DNA of 64,000 nt from Rhizobium sp. N324. GTDB taxonomy: Bacteria; Pseudomonadota; Alphaproteobacteria; Rhizobiales; Rhizobiaceae. Both the position numbers and the translations under genes were made by a program. Position 1 is the first letter of the stretch, and each line of letters opens with the position of its first letter. Location: the NCBI RefSeq assembly GCF_001664485.1, contig NZ_CP013630.1, positions 3,413,001 to 3,477,000 of the forward strand, given 5' to 3'. Below are positions 8,825 to 16,970 of this stretch, piece by piece. The notes beneath the pieces are model-generated. The model searched no databases, had not been told where the DNA came from, and was given only the letters and a program-made list of their open reading frames with translations.

Positions 8825-8861
8825 GGCGGGCAATCCATGCCGGACGGGAACGGCGTGCTAT

Positions 8862-9302
8862 TCAGGCTGGCGGCTGGCCGGCGCTCGCATTGAGCTGAAG
8901 GATCGCGAAAATCACGAGACAGACGGCGAGCGCAAAACGCTGGTGCCAGACGATGCGGCGCGATCCGGCAATCCGCCTCTCGAGGCCAGGCGGTGCCCTG
9001 TCAGGCTTGCGCAGTTGCATGCGGAACAACAGGTCGTCGACGGCAGCAAGACCGGCCGTCTCGGTCTCGTAGCTCGACGCGAGGCGAAACAACAGCGCAT
9101 CGAAAAGCAGATGGATCGCCAGCGCAAGAACAACCACGCAGAAAATAAGCATCAAGAGCCAGCCGAGCGGCGAAGCGAAGCCTCGATATCCCGCGGTGAT
9201 CGGGCCGACGATCAGTGGCAGCAACGCCGTCAGCCCGCAGAAGATTGCATTGCGGCCGAGACTGCGCGCAACCGCCGAGGCTGTGGCATTCCACTGCGTC
9301 AT
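8862..9302 (-). CDS. Small integral membrane protein of the lipid-type cluster
   Basis: A 146-residue protein with three to four hydrophobic segments (IFCGLTALLPLIVGPITAGY, then GWLLMLIFCVVVLALAIHLL, and near the C-terminus FALAVCLVIFAILQL). A charged stretch after the second hairpin (ETAGLAAVDDLLFRMQLRKP) probably faces the cytoplasm. I do not recognise a family. The start overlaps the stop of the upstream PAP2 phosphatase gene by 4 bp, so it is the last gene of a three-gene operon and probably works with it. Confidence 0.8.
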   Translation of the reverse strand: MTQWNATASAVARSLGRNAIFCGLTALLPLIVGPITAGYRGFASPLGWLLMLIFCVVVLALAIHLLFDALLFRLASSYETETAGLAAVDDLLFRMQLRKPDRAPPGLERRIAGSRRIVWHQRFALAVCLVIFAILQLNASAGQPPA

Positions 9303-10627
9303 TGCAAGCCCTCCATTGCGGCATGGATACTTCTAGCCGGCAGATGAACGCGCCGCCCCACCCGTTCGAGTAACCGCAGTGCCTCGGCTGGATTTTCGCA
9401 ACGCCGGCTGATGAGCAGCCAACGCAGGATGACGCAGGCGCTCCGCTGGAAACCGAGCGCGCAGCAGACGAGGACCGGTCCCTGCTGGCGCGCAGCCTCA
9501 ACGTGGTTCGCCGCAGCGAACGTCTGGATCTTGTCGAGGGCTGCAAGATCAAGAGTGGGAAAGCTGCACCAGCGCGCGAGTGTTCCGCCGGGGCGTTGAA
9601 GTTCGCCGGTCATGTCGATCACCGTGGCAAAACGGTCGGCCTCGTGGCGACGCGGAAAACGACCGAAATGGACGCCGTCAGCGATCACCACCGATGCCGG
9701 CATTGTGCGTGTCCAGAGCCAAACGTTGATGAGAGCGCCGAGCCGGTAGGGCGCCAGTAGCCAGCGGCTGGCAAGCGTGGCCCGGCCATCGGCGCGTTTC
9801 TGGAATATCTGCGGGCCGGCGCCGAAATATCCGACTGCGACGATCGCCAGCGCAACAGCCGGCCAGAGCAACAGAAGTGCCGCGGCCGTTAGAGAGGTAC
9901 CGAGCGCTGAAAGGACGAGACATACGACGGCACCGCACAGATAATAGACGCCGAGACGGCGCGACTTTGGATCGCCGCTCATCGCAAACTTCGCGAGAGG
10001 CGAACCGGCATCGCGCGGAAAAAGCCAGGCGGCGAACAGACCGAGCAGCATGCCGGTCGGTATGTCCATGACGTGATGCTGCCACGTCGTCAGCACGGAG
10101 GCTCCGATCAGAAAACACCAGAAGTGCCAGAGAAGCCGTGCCCTGCGCGGCAACCGGCCGCGGAGGTGGTCCCAGATCACCACCAGGAGCGCGACATGCA
10201 GCGACGGCGCCTGATTGAACGGTTTATCGAAACTACCGAGGACGGCGAACATGAAGCCGGGCAGGCCGCTCGTTGCCGGCCGCACGAAGGTCGCTTCGAG
10301 CGGAAACGCGACAAAGCAGGCGACGGCCACTATCTGGATCGTCAGATAACGTCGCGCGAGCCTATCCACATCGCGCGGCGTCGTGTTGATGAACAGGCAG
10401 AGTGCATAGAACAGATTGATCGACCAATATGGTATGATCGTCCATCCGAGGAACGGAATGGCGCTTTCCCATGCGAAGGCGACGTTCGGCACATGCGCGC
10501 GTTGCGATGCCAGCCAATTGGCGCCGCCATAACTGAGATAGAAGAACGGCGCCAGGAACATGAGCCAGAGCGCCGCCCGCTTGGGAACCGGTGCTGCCCG
10601 GGAAAAAGTGGAACGTGCCTTCTCCAC
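9299..10627 (-). CDS. PAP2 phosphatase fused to a dual-specificity/tyrosine-phosphatase-like domain
   Basis: A 442-residue protein with two phosphatase modules. The N-terminal membrane part (about residues 15-270, multiple hydrophobic helices) contains PAP2-like motifs: QAPSLHVALLVVIWDHL (PSxH) and TWQHHVMDIPTG (HHxxD). The C-terminal part (about 300-442) ends in VLVCCALGFQRSACVILRWL, a Cys-x5-Arg signature of protein-tyrosine/dual-specificity phosphatases, though Cys rather than the usual His precedes the catalytic Cys. PAP2 enzymes usually dephosphorylate phosphatidate or isoprenoid phosphates. It sits 9 bp after the hydrolase/methyltransferase gene and close to a CDP-alcohol phosphatidyltransferase, which points to lipid headgroup metabolism. 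Confidence 0.88.
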   Translation of the reverse strand: MEKARSTFSRAAPVPKRAALWLMFLAPFFYLSYGGANWLASQRAHVPNVAFAWESAIPFLGWTIIPYWSINLFYALCLFINTTPRDVDRLARRYLTIQIVAVACFVAFPLEATFVRPATSGLPGFMFAVLGSFDKPFNQAPSLHVALLVVIWDHLRGRLPRRARLLWHFWCFLIGASVLTTWQHHVMDIPTGMLLGLFAAWLFPRDAGSPLAKFAMSGDPKSRRLGVYYLCGAVVCLVLSALGTSLTAAALLLLWPAVALAIVAVGYFGAGPQIFQKRADGRATLASRWLLAPYRLGALINVWLWTRTMPASVVIADGVHFGRFPRRHEADRFATVIDMTGELQRPGGTLARWCSFPTLDLAALDKIQTFAAANHVEAARQQGPVLVCCALGFQRSACVILRWLLISRRCENPAEALRLLERVGRRVHLPARSIHAAMEGLQ

Positions 10628-10636
10628 GTTTTATCC

Positions 10637-12487
10637 TCAGACTCTCTCGGCCAGCGAGACGGTGAAAATGCCCCATTGATCGATGCGCTGTTCGATCTTG
10701 CGGAAACCGGCTGCGGCGACCAGTTGGTCCATTTCCTCTTGCGTCCGCCGCCGCATCACCCACGCCTCGCCGCCGCGGTGGGAAGTCAGCGCGCGGGCGA
10801 TCATCTCCAGTTGGGGATGCCATGGCTGGTTGGTGTAGACAAGCAGACCACCCGGCCGCATCGCGCGGGCAATCCCGTCGAGCGAAGCGGCGATCATCGC
10901 ATTGTCGGAAAACAGCTCGTAAAGGCCGGAGACGATCGCCAGATCCGGAGCCGGCGTGATGGCTGCCAGCCCCTCACCGTCGAAAGCATCCTGCTGGCGG
11001 AAATTGACGAAATCACCCAGTCCACGCGCGGCAATGCTGGCACGGCCGGCGTCGACATTGATGGGGGAATAATCCTGCAATCGCGCACTATCGGGACGCA
11101 CGGCAGCCGTCTCGATCGCATCAAGGACATAACGGCCATGCCCGGCCGCTATGTCGAGCATATGGGTGCTGCGGCCGGCTGCTTTCAGGCGCTGCAGCGC
11201 GCGATCGATCAGTTCCTGCAAATGCAGTTTGCGCTGCCGGATGCCGCGCCAGCCGATCGCCTCGAGGAACACCTTGTCGATCGCACGCCCGCCGGGACCG
11301 AGCCCGCGGGGCTCGTTTTCGTAGACGTAGTCGAGTGTCGAGCCGGAATCAAAACCGGTCTTGATCCCCGTCCTTATGCCTTCGGAGACGAGGGCGCCAA
11401 GCTTGATGTTGAGGCGGCTGAGCGCCCAGTAGATGCCGCGTGGAGATGTGGCGTCCAGTGGGCTCGCGAGCCGGTCGGCCTCGTCCTTGGTATAGCCCTG
11501 AATATGGGCGGTGCGAAGATCGGCAGGCGCCCGGGGCTCGGCGAAACGCGCATCGATGAAACGGCGGACCTCGGCGAGCGCCATCGCGCGGTCCTTTTCG
11601 CCAAGTGTGTCATGATAGAAGCCGGCAAGCACGTGCCGTTCCTTGATCCGGCTGCCGAGGTTTTCGTAAAACCGGTGCTGCGGCGCGTGTCGCACCACCC
11701 AGTCGCTGCCGGAGATCAGCAGCTGGGTCGGGACGGTGATGGCGCGGGCGTCGCCGACGACGCGGGCTGCCGCCTCATAGAGCTGCAACAAAATGTTGGA
11801 GGCAATCGGCCGGGTGATCAATGGATCGGTTTCATAAGAGGCGATGCGCTCGGGATCATGCGTCAGAAACTTCGCCTTGACATAGGAATTGACGAAGAAT
11901 GTCCCCTTGAGCTTTTCCCAAAGCGCAATGCCTTCCCTGGCAAAAGGCACGTAGAGCTTGACGCTGAAGGCCGGCGAGGCCAGCACGAGCGCTCGGATCG
12001 GCGGTGCATAGTCGTGCACCCAGGTGCTGGCCAGTACCGCGCCGACGCTCTGTGCAATGACGGCGATGTCTTCGACTGGAGTACCGCTTGTCTCGCTGAC
12101 ATGGCGGACAAAGCAGTCGAGATCGTGCGCCGAGGCCGCAAAGGATGGCGAATAGCCGCGCTCTCCAGGCGAACGCCCGTGGCCGCGTGCGTCCCAGGCG
12201 TAGAAAGCAAAATCATCGAGGCCGAGCTCGGTGGCGAGATGGGCGACGCGGCCGCTGTGCTCGTGGCCGCGATGGAGAAGAATGATTGCGCCCTTCGGCG
12301 AAGCACCGATCACAGGCCACGTCCGATAAAACAGTCGAGTGCCGTCATGCGATGCGAATTCGGATTCATGCATAGGTCTGGTCGTCGAGGACGGTTGCTC
12401 GCTATCGGCAGTCTGCAGCACGGTCGTCTCCAATTCTGATCGGTGGATAGGTTGCATCCATTGGCGGCAACAGTGAGTTGCTTTCAT
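10637..12487 (-). CDS. Bifunctional alpha/beta hydrolase and SAM-dependent methyltransferase
   Basis: A 616-residue fusion. Residues about 45-320 are an alpha/beta hydrolase of the monoacylglycerol-lipase type (Serine_hydrolase 4): GAIILLHRGHEHSGR, FAYAWDARGHG-like FYAWDARGHGRSPG, the nucleophile elbow at VIAQSVGAVLAS (S in QSVG), LLISGSDWVV (Asp) and AGFYHDTLGE (His). Residues about 400-616 are a class I methyltransferase with the SAM motif LDIAAGHGRYVLDAIE. The start is uncertain: in-frame ATGs at 12487, 12457 and 12373 all lack a clear ribosome-binding site. It is the first gene of the operon continuing to 8862. The two halves could remove an acyl group and methylate the product, but the substrate is unknown. 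Confidence 0.88.
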   Translation of the reverse strand: MKATHCCRQWMQPIHRSELETTVLQTADSEQPSSTTRPMHESEFASHDGTRLFYRTWPVIGASPKGAIILLHRGHEHSGRVAHLATELGLDDFAFYAWDARGHGRSPGERGYSPSFAASAHDLDCFVRHVSETSGTPVEDIAVIAQSVGAVLASTWVHDYAPPIRALVLASPAFSVKLYVPFAREGIALWEKLKGTFFVNSYVKAKFLTHDPERIASYETDPLITRPIASNILLQLYEAAARVVGDARAITVPTQLLISGSDWVVRHAPQHRFYENLGSRIKERHVLAGFYHDTLGEKDRAMALAEVRRFIDARFAEPRAPADLRTAHIQGYTKDEADRLASPLDATSPRGIYWALSRLNIKLGALVSEGIRTGIKTGFDSGSTLDYVYENEPRGLGPGGRAIDKVFLEAIGWRGIRQRKLHLQELIDRALQRLKAAGRSTHMLDIAAGHGRYVLDAIETAAVRPDSARLQDYSPINVDAGRASIAARGLGDFVNFRQQDAFDGEGLAAITPAPDLAIVSGLYELFSDNAMIAASLDGIARAMRPGGLLVYTNQPWHPQLEMIARALTSHRGGEAWVMRRRTQEEMDQLVAAAGFRKIEQRIDQWGIFTVSLAERV

Positions 12488-12623
12488 TGCAAAAGTCTAG
12501 CTGCAAATGATAAGTCCTTTGGGTGAGCCGATATGAAGTGCGGGCTTTCCCACAGCTAGGACGATCCGCACTGCCCGAGCCGGGATAGACTGTTCAAATG
12601 CCGTAAAATTCCACTGAGGTCGC

Positions 12624-13235
12624 ATGTCTATTTATCAATTGAAGTCCCGGTTTCAGAATATTCTTCGCCCTCTGGTGCGCTCGCTTGCGGCACGAGGCGT
12701 CACCGCCAATCAGGTGACGTCAGTTGCCGCCGCCGTCTCGGTTGTCTTGGGCCTTTTTTTGAGCGTCGTCCCGCTTCCGCATTGGTTCCTGCTCGTGCCT
12801 GTATGGTTTCTGCTGCGCATGGGCCTCAATGCCATTGACGGCATGCTCGCGCGCGAACATGGGCAGAAGAGCATTTTAGGCGCCTATCTGAACGAGATCG
12901 GTGATGTCGTGTCGGATGTCGCCCTGTATTTGCCGTTTGCGCTCATCGATCCGAACGGTGTGGCGCCGGCAATATCAGTCATATTCCTCTCGGCACTGAC
13001 GGAATTTACCGGTGTTCTGGGTCAAACGGTCGGGGCGAGCCGGCGTTACGACGGGCCGATGGGCAAGAGCGACCGTGCGGTGGTTTTCGGGGCGCTCGGC
13101 ATCTTTGTCGCGGTCGGTGGGACGTTTGCGGCCTGGACGTTGTGGCTCTGGGCGGTGGTGGCTTTCCTTCTGATATGGACCATCATCAACCGTATCAGCG
13201 CCGGCATTCGTGAGGCGCAGACGACCGCCCGATAG
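12624..13235 (+). CDS. CDP-alcohol phosphatidyltransferase family protein (variant motif)
   Basis: A 203-residue membrane protein of the CDP-alcohol phosphatidyltransferase family, with about six hydrophobic segments. The signature region NAIDGMLAREHGQKSILG then AYLNEIGDVVSD aligns with the family consensus D-x2-D-G-x2-A-R-x8-G-x3-D-x3-D, but the first Asp is Asn (NAID) and the third Asp is Asn (AYLN). The second and last Asp are present. The family transfers a phosphatidyl group from CDP-diacylglycerol to an alcohol at the inner membrane. The gene is divergent from the hydrolase/methyltransferase operon, 136 bp apart, and probably belongs to the same pathway. Confidence 0.88.
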   Translation: MSIYQLKSRFQNILRPLVRSLAARGVTANQVTSVAAAVSVVLGLFLSVVPLPHWFLLVPVWFLLRMGLNAIDGMLAREHGQKSILGAYLNEIGDVVSDVALYLPFALIDPNGVAPAISVIFLSALTEFTGVLGQTVGASRRYDGPMGKSDRAVVFGALGIFVAVGGTFAAWTLWLWAVVAFLLIWTIINRISAGIREAQTTAR

Positions 13236-13383
13236 GAACGGATCGGCCTGCCGTCTGTGCTTCCATCGGCAATGCGATCCACAATCGACGCTGCCCTCTT
13301 TGCTCCTAACGGCACATTAAGCTTAGGTTGTATTTTTAGCGCGACCCCTTGAAAGCACAAAAGCGGTGCTTTATGTTTTATCC

Positions 13384-14523
13384 ATGGCAAACCCAGGCAG
13401 AACACCGCATCCGTCCCTGCTGCGCTACACGCTGGCACCCGATGCCAATGCCCGGCAAGCGCTGGATGACACCATTGCCGCCTATATCAGGATGATCGAA
13501 ATCCTGACCGACCTCGTCCCTGATGGAGCAGGCGCCAACCTCGTCGTACTGCATGACATTGCCTATGAAACCGTCCGCGAGCAGACGGGCTTGCCGGCAA
13601 GGCTGGTGACACTCGGCCTTCGCGATTTTGCCGCCAATCGCGGCGCCACTGCCGATCCGCCGCATCTGCCGCTCGACGACAAGCTCTTCGCCATAAAGGG
13701 CCCCTCGGACCTGACCATCGCCACGGTACACGGCCGCGTTGCCGTGCCCTTCGATGTCGCGGGTTATTCCAAGGGATGGGAGAGTAATTTTCCGGCCTAT
13801 CTCGTTGCAGGCGCCGACCGCTACGAGATCCACATCGGCGTCACGCCGAATTCCGCTCGGATGGAGGAAAACATGACGAACGAAGGCATTCTCTCACGCA
13901 TGGGCCGCCTGATCGCCGGCATCGCCAATGCGGCGATCGACAAGGCGGAAGGCGTCAACAAGATCGCCGTCATCGAACAGGCGATCCGCGAAATCGATGC
14001 GGCGGCGGATGATGCCCGCACCGATCTTGGCAAGGCGCGCGCGGAGGAGTTCCGCATCCAGAGCCGCAGGGACGAAATCGTCGAAGACATGAACGCGCTC
14101 GACGCAAAGATCCGCCTTGCCGTCTCCTCCGGGCGGGATGACCTGGCAAAGGCCGGCGTCGCCCGCCAGATCGACCTCGAATCCCAGATCGCGGCGCTCG
14201 ACAAGGCGCTGGCCGATGCCAGGGAACAGGTGGATGAAGGCCAAAAAGCCCTGCAGGCCGTGCTCGCCACACGCCGCGAGGCGGATGCGCGTCTTGCCGA
14301 TTTCAAGCGCAGCATCGCCCAGCATCCCGAACAGGCGGCAACCGGCCATGGCCAGCCCTCGCCCGGCGCAGGTGCGGCTCGCGCGGCCGCAGCGGTCTCG
14401 CGGCTGACCGGCGTTCCATCAGCCGAGCATGCCAATAGTTCCGAGTTGGACGAGCTCGACCGGTTGCACCGCGAACGGGCGATCGAGGCACGCCTTGCAC
14501 GCTTCAAGACGGATAACCGGTAA
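13384..14523 (+). CDS. PspA/IM30 family protein with N-terminal transposase (OrfB/TnpB)-like domain
   Basis: About 379 residues. Residues 164-379 are a PspA/IM30 coiled coil (GILSRMGRLIAGIANAAIDK, then VIEQAIREIDAAADDARTDL and long Arg/Glu/Ala heptads), a peripheral membrane-stress protein family. Residues 1-163 are a different domain; HDIAYETVREQTGLPARLV, TIATVHGRVAVPFDVAGY and GADRYEIHIGV resemble the N-terminal part of IS200/IS605 OrfB/TnpB proteins. The junction is a single open frame. The upstream start (13384, or GTG 13366) has no clear ribosome-binding site, while an internal ATG at 13873 is preceded by GGAGG at 5 bp spacing, so a PspA-only form is likely also made. Followed by the YqiJ-like and flotillin genes. 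Confidence 0.83.
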   Translation: MANPGRTPHPSLLRYTLAPDANARQALDDTIAAYIRMIEILTDLVPDGAGANLVVLHDIAYETVREQTGLPARLVTLGLRDFAANRGATADPPHLPLDDKLFAIKGPSDLTIATVHGRVAVPFDVAGYSKGWESNFPAYLVAGADRYEIHIGVTPNSARMEENMTNEGILSRMGRLIAGIANAAIDKAEGVNKIAVIEQAIREIDAAADDARTDLGKARAEEFRIQSRRDEIVEDMNALDAKIRLAVSSGRDDLAKAGVARQIDLESQIAALDKALADAREQVDEGQKALQAVLATRREADARLADFKRSIAQHPEQAATGHGQPSPGAGAARAAAAVSRLTGVPSAEHANSSELDELDRLHRERAIEARLARFKTDNR

Positions 14524-14528
14524 CGCCG

Positions 14529-15176
14529 ATGGCACTTTTCTTCGCGCCCGAATGTGCTCCCTTTGCCATCGCCGCCGCCGTGCTTGCCGGCCTGACGGCG
14601 ATCGAGATGCTGGCCACCGTCATGGGTTTTTCGATAACGGAGCTTCTCGGAAAACCGGATTTCCATGGCCATGACGGCATTGCCGGCTACCTCTCCTGGC
14701 TTAATCTCGGCGGCGTTCCCTTGCTCATTCTGCTGATGATGACGCTCGGCTTCTTCGCCATTTCAGGTTTTGCCATCCAGGCTGTCGCCAACACCTTCTG
14801 GGCGCCGCTGCCCTCCGTCATCGCCGCCATTCCGGCCCTGTTGATCACCGTCCCCATGGTCAGGGCATCGAGCAGGACCGTGGCGCGGATCGTGCCGCAC
14901 GACGAGACCTATGCGGTCGATCTCGACACCTTCGTCGGCCGGACTGCGGAAGTGTCCATCGGCCCGCTCGATCAGGGACTGCCGGGACGCGTGCGCGTCA
15001 AGGACCAGCATGGAAACTGGCATGTGCTGAGAGCCCGGGCCGCCAAGGATCAGCAGCCTCTCGGCATCGGCACGCAGGTTCTCTTGGTCGATCGCAACGC
15101 AGATGTATTTATCGCCATTCCCGCCCTGGTGGACCCCACCGGATCGGACAATCAATCTTTCAGGGAGCCGTCATGA
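14529..15176 (+). CDS. YqiJ-like membrane protein (OB-fold, NfeD-like partner of flotillin)
   Basis: A 215-residue protein with an N-terminal membrane half (helices around APFAIAAAVLAGLTAIEMLA, LGGVPLLILLMMTLGFFAIS and PSVIAAIPALLITVPMV) and a C-terminal soluble domain (YAVDLDTFVGRTAEVSIGP to VLLVDRNADVFIAIPAL) of the OB-fold type found in YqiJ/NfeD proteins. NfeD-like proteins are obligate neighbours of flotillins and act with them in membrane microdomains. The gene starts 5 bp after the PspA-type gene and its stop overlaps the flotillin start by 4 bp. Confidence 0.87.
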   Translation: MALFFAPECAPFAIAAAVLAGLTAIEMLATVMGFSITELLGKPDFHGHDGIAGYLSWLNLGGVPLLILLMMTLGFFAISGFAIQAVANTFWAPLPSVIAAIPALLITVPMVRASSRTVARIVPHDETYAVDLDTFVGRTAEVSIGPLDQGLPGRVRVKDQHGNWHVLRARAAKDQQPLGIGTQVLLVDRNADVFIAIPALVDPTGSDNQSFREPS

Positions 15177-16948
15177 TGTATGACATTATTCTACCGGCCG
15201 CTATCGCGATCGTTCTGATCTTCGGCATCGGTTTTGTCCTCGCCTCTCTCTACACGCGCTCCAGCCGCGACGAGGCCTATGTCCGCACCGGTCTTGGCGG
15301 CCAGAAGGTCGTGCTCGACGGCGGCTCCGTGGTTCTGCCGATCTTTCACTCGATCGCCCGGGTCAACCTAAAGACGCTGCGCCTCGAAGTCCGCCGCGGC
15401 GAAGGCGATGCGCTGATCACCAAGGACCGCATGCGCGTCGATATCGGCGCCGAGTTCTATGTGCGCGTCAAACCCGACGCCTCCTCGATCGCGCTGGCCG
15501 CCCAGACGCTCGGCAGCCGCACCAACGATGCCGAGGCGCTTCGTATCCTGATCGAAGCAAAATTCGTCGACGGCCTTCGCTCGGTGGCCGCGACTATGAA
15601 TCTCGACGCGCTGCAGGAACAGCGCATGGACTTCGTCAAGGCCGTGCAGGAAGCCGTCGGCGCCGATCTTCAGTCGAACGGCCTCGAGCTCGAATCCGTG
15701 TCGCTGACGCGCCTCGACCAGACCGATATCAAACACTTCAACGCCAACAACTTCTTCGATGCGCAAGGTCTTGCGGCATTGACCCGCATCACCGAGGGCC
15801 GCAAGAAGGAGCGAAACGAGATCGTTCGCGACACCGAAGTCGCTATCGCCCAGAAGGATCTCGAGGCCCGCCAGCAATCGCTGACCATCGAGCGGACCAA
15901 GCGGGAGGCCGAACTCAGCCAGGAACGCGACATCGCCAACAAATCCGCGGCGACGCGCGCTGAAACTGCCCAACAGGAGCAGGCGGCAAAACGCGCCGAG
16001 GAAGAAGCCCGCATCGCCTCCGAACAGGCGGTCGCCGAACGCGAGGCAGCCGCCAAGCAGGCCCGCGAAAGCGCCAACATCGATTCCGCCCGCGCCGTGC
16101 AGCAGCGCGACACCGAAGCCAAGCGCGACCTGCAGATCGTCGCGCAGGAAAGCGCGATCGCCGTTGCCAACAAAAGCCGTGAAGAATCCGAGGCGAAGGC
16201 GGCTGCGGAAGCGGCCCGGGCGCTGGCGATTGCGGCAGAGGAAAAAGTCGGCACCGCCAAGGCGATCGAGATTGCCGAACGCGAAAGGCAGATTGCCGTG
16301 ATCGATGCGCGCAAGAAAGCCGAGACGGAAGCAACCGCCGTCACCGTCGGCGCCGAAGCCGAAAAACAGGCCGCAAGCGACCAGGCCGAAGCCATCAAGA
16401 CGCTGGCGACCGCCGAAGCGGATGCGGCGATCATCAAGGCCAAGGGTATTCTCGAAACCGGCAAGGCCGCAGCCGAGAGTGAAGCCTTGCTCAACGACGC
16501 GCGTAACAAACTGAGCGCTGCCATCATCGAGTTCGAGATCACCCGCGAACGTATCCGCATCATTCCCGAGGCGCTCGCCGAGGCGGTCAAGCCGATCGAA
16601 AAGATCTCTGATATCAGGATTTTCGACACCGGCGGCATGCTTGGCCGCGGAAACGGCGCGACCGGCGGAAACGGCATCGGGCTTGGCGAAGGACTGGCCG
16701 GCCAGCTTCTGTCCTATCAGGCCAACAAACCGATCCTCGACAGGTTGATGAAGGAAGCCGGCTTCGACGGCGACGATGCTATCTCGTCGCTCCTTGGAAA
16801 TCTCAATGGCGCAACACCAGCCGCAGCTCCGGCAAAGCCGGCACTACCGCCCACGGCGCCGGTAAGGCCGGCAACATCGGCTGCTCCGGCAACACCGGCC
16901 GCAGCCCCGGCAAAGACGATCGCCCCCTCGCCGCCAAAGAAGGACTGA
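15173..16948 (+). CDS. Flotillin family protein (YqiK-like)
   Basis: A 591-residue flotillin. An N-terminal membrane anchor (IILPAAIAIVLIFGIGFVLA) is followed by an SPFH/PHB domain (about 50-220, with RVDIGAEFYVRVKP and LESVSLTRLDQTD), a long Glu/Ala/Lys/Arg-rich coiled coil (about 225-480) and a low-complexity Ala/Pro tail at the C-terminus (many PAAAPAKP-like units). Flotillins oligomerise at the inner face of the membrane and scaffold microdomains. The operon PspA-like / YqiJ-like / flotillin suggests an envelope-integrity function. The antisense strand carries long open frames only because of the Ala-rich coiled-coil coding. Confidence 0.92.
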   Translation: MMYDIILPAAIAIVLIFGIGFVLASLYTRSSRDEAYVRTGLGGQKVVLDGGSVVLPIFHSIARVNLKTLRLEVRRGEGDALITKDRMRVDIGAEFYVRVKPDASSIALAAQTLGSRTNDAEALRILIEAKFVDGLRSVAATMNLDALQEQRMDFVKAVQEAVGADLQSNGLELESVSLTRLDQTDIKHFNANNFFDAQGLAALTRITEGRKKERNEIVRDTEVAIAQKDLEARQQSLTIERTKREAELSQERDIANKSAATRAETAQQEQAAKRAEEEARIASEQAVAEREAAAKQARESANIDSARAVQQRDTEAKRDLQIVAQESAIAVANKSREESEAKAAAEAARALAIAAEEKVGTAKAIEIAERERQIAVIDARKKAETEATAVTVGAEAEKQAASDQAEAIKTLATAEADAAIIKAKGILETGKAAAESEALLNDARNKLSAAIIEFEITRERIRIIPEALAEAVKPIEKISDIRIFDTGGMLGRGNGATGGNGIGLGEGLAGQLLSYQANKPILDRLMKEAGFDGDDAISSLLGNLNGATPAAAPAKPALPPTAPVRPATSAAPATPAAAPAKTIAPSPPKKD

Positions 16949-16970
16949 TCGCAGCGCAGGCGGGTCTGGG

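Noticed and set aside
10073..12439. A 788-codon plus-strand open frame opposite the lipid cluster
   Set aside because: It is the antisense of two well-supported minus-strand genes with catalytic motifs, spans their intergenic boundary, and its product is Arg/Glu/Asp-rich without any domain.
15670..16677. A 335-codon minus-strand Ser/Ala-rich frame
   Set aside because: Antisense of the Glu/Ala coiled coil of flotillin, which forces open complementary frames.
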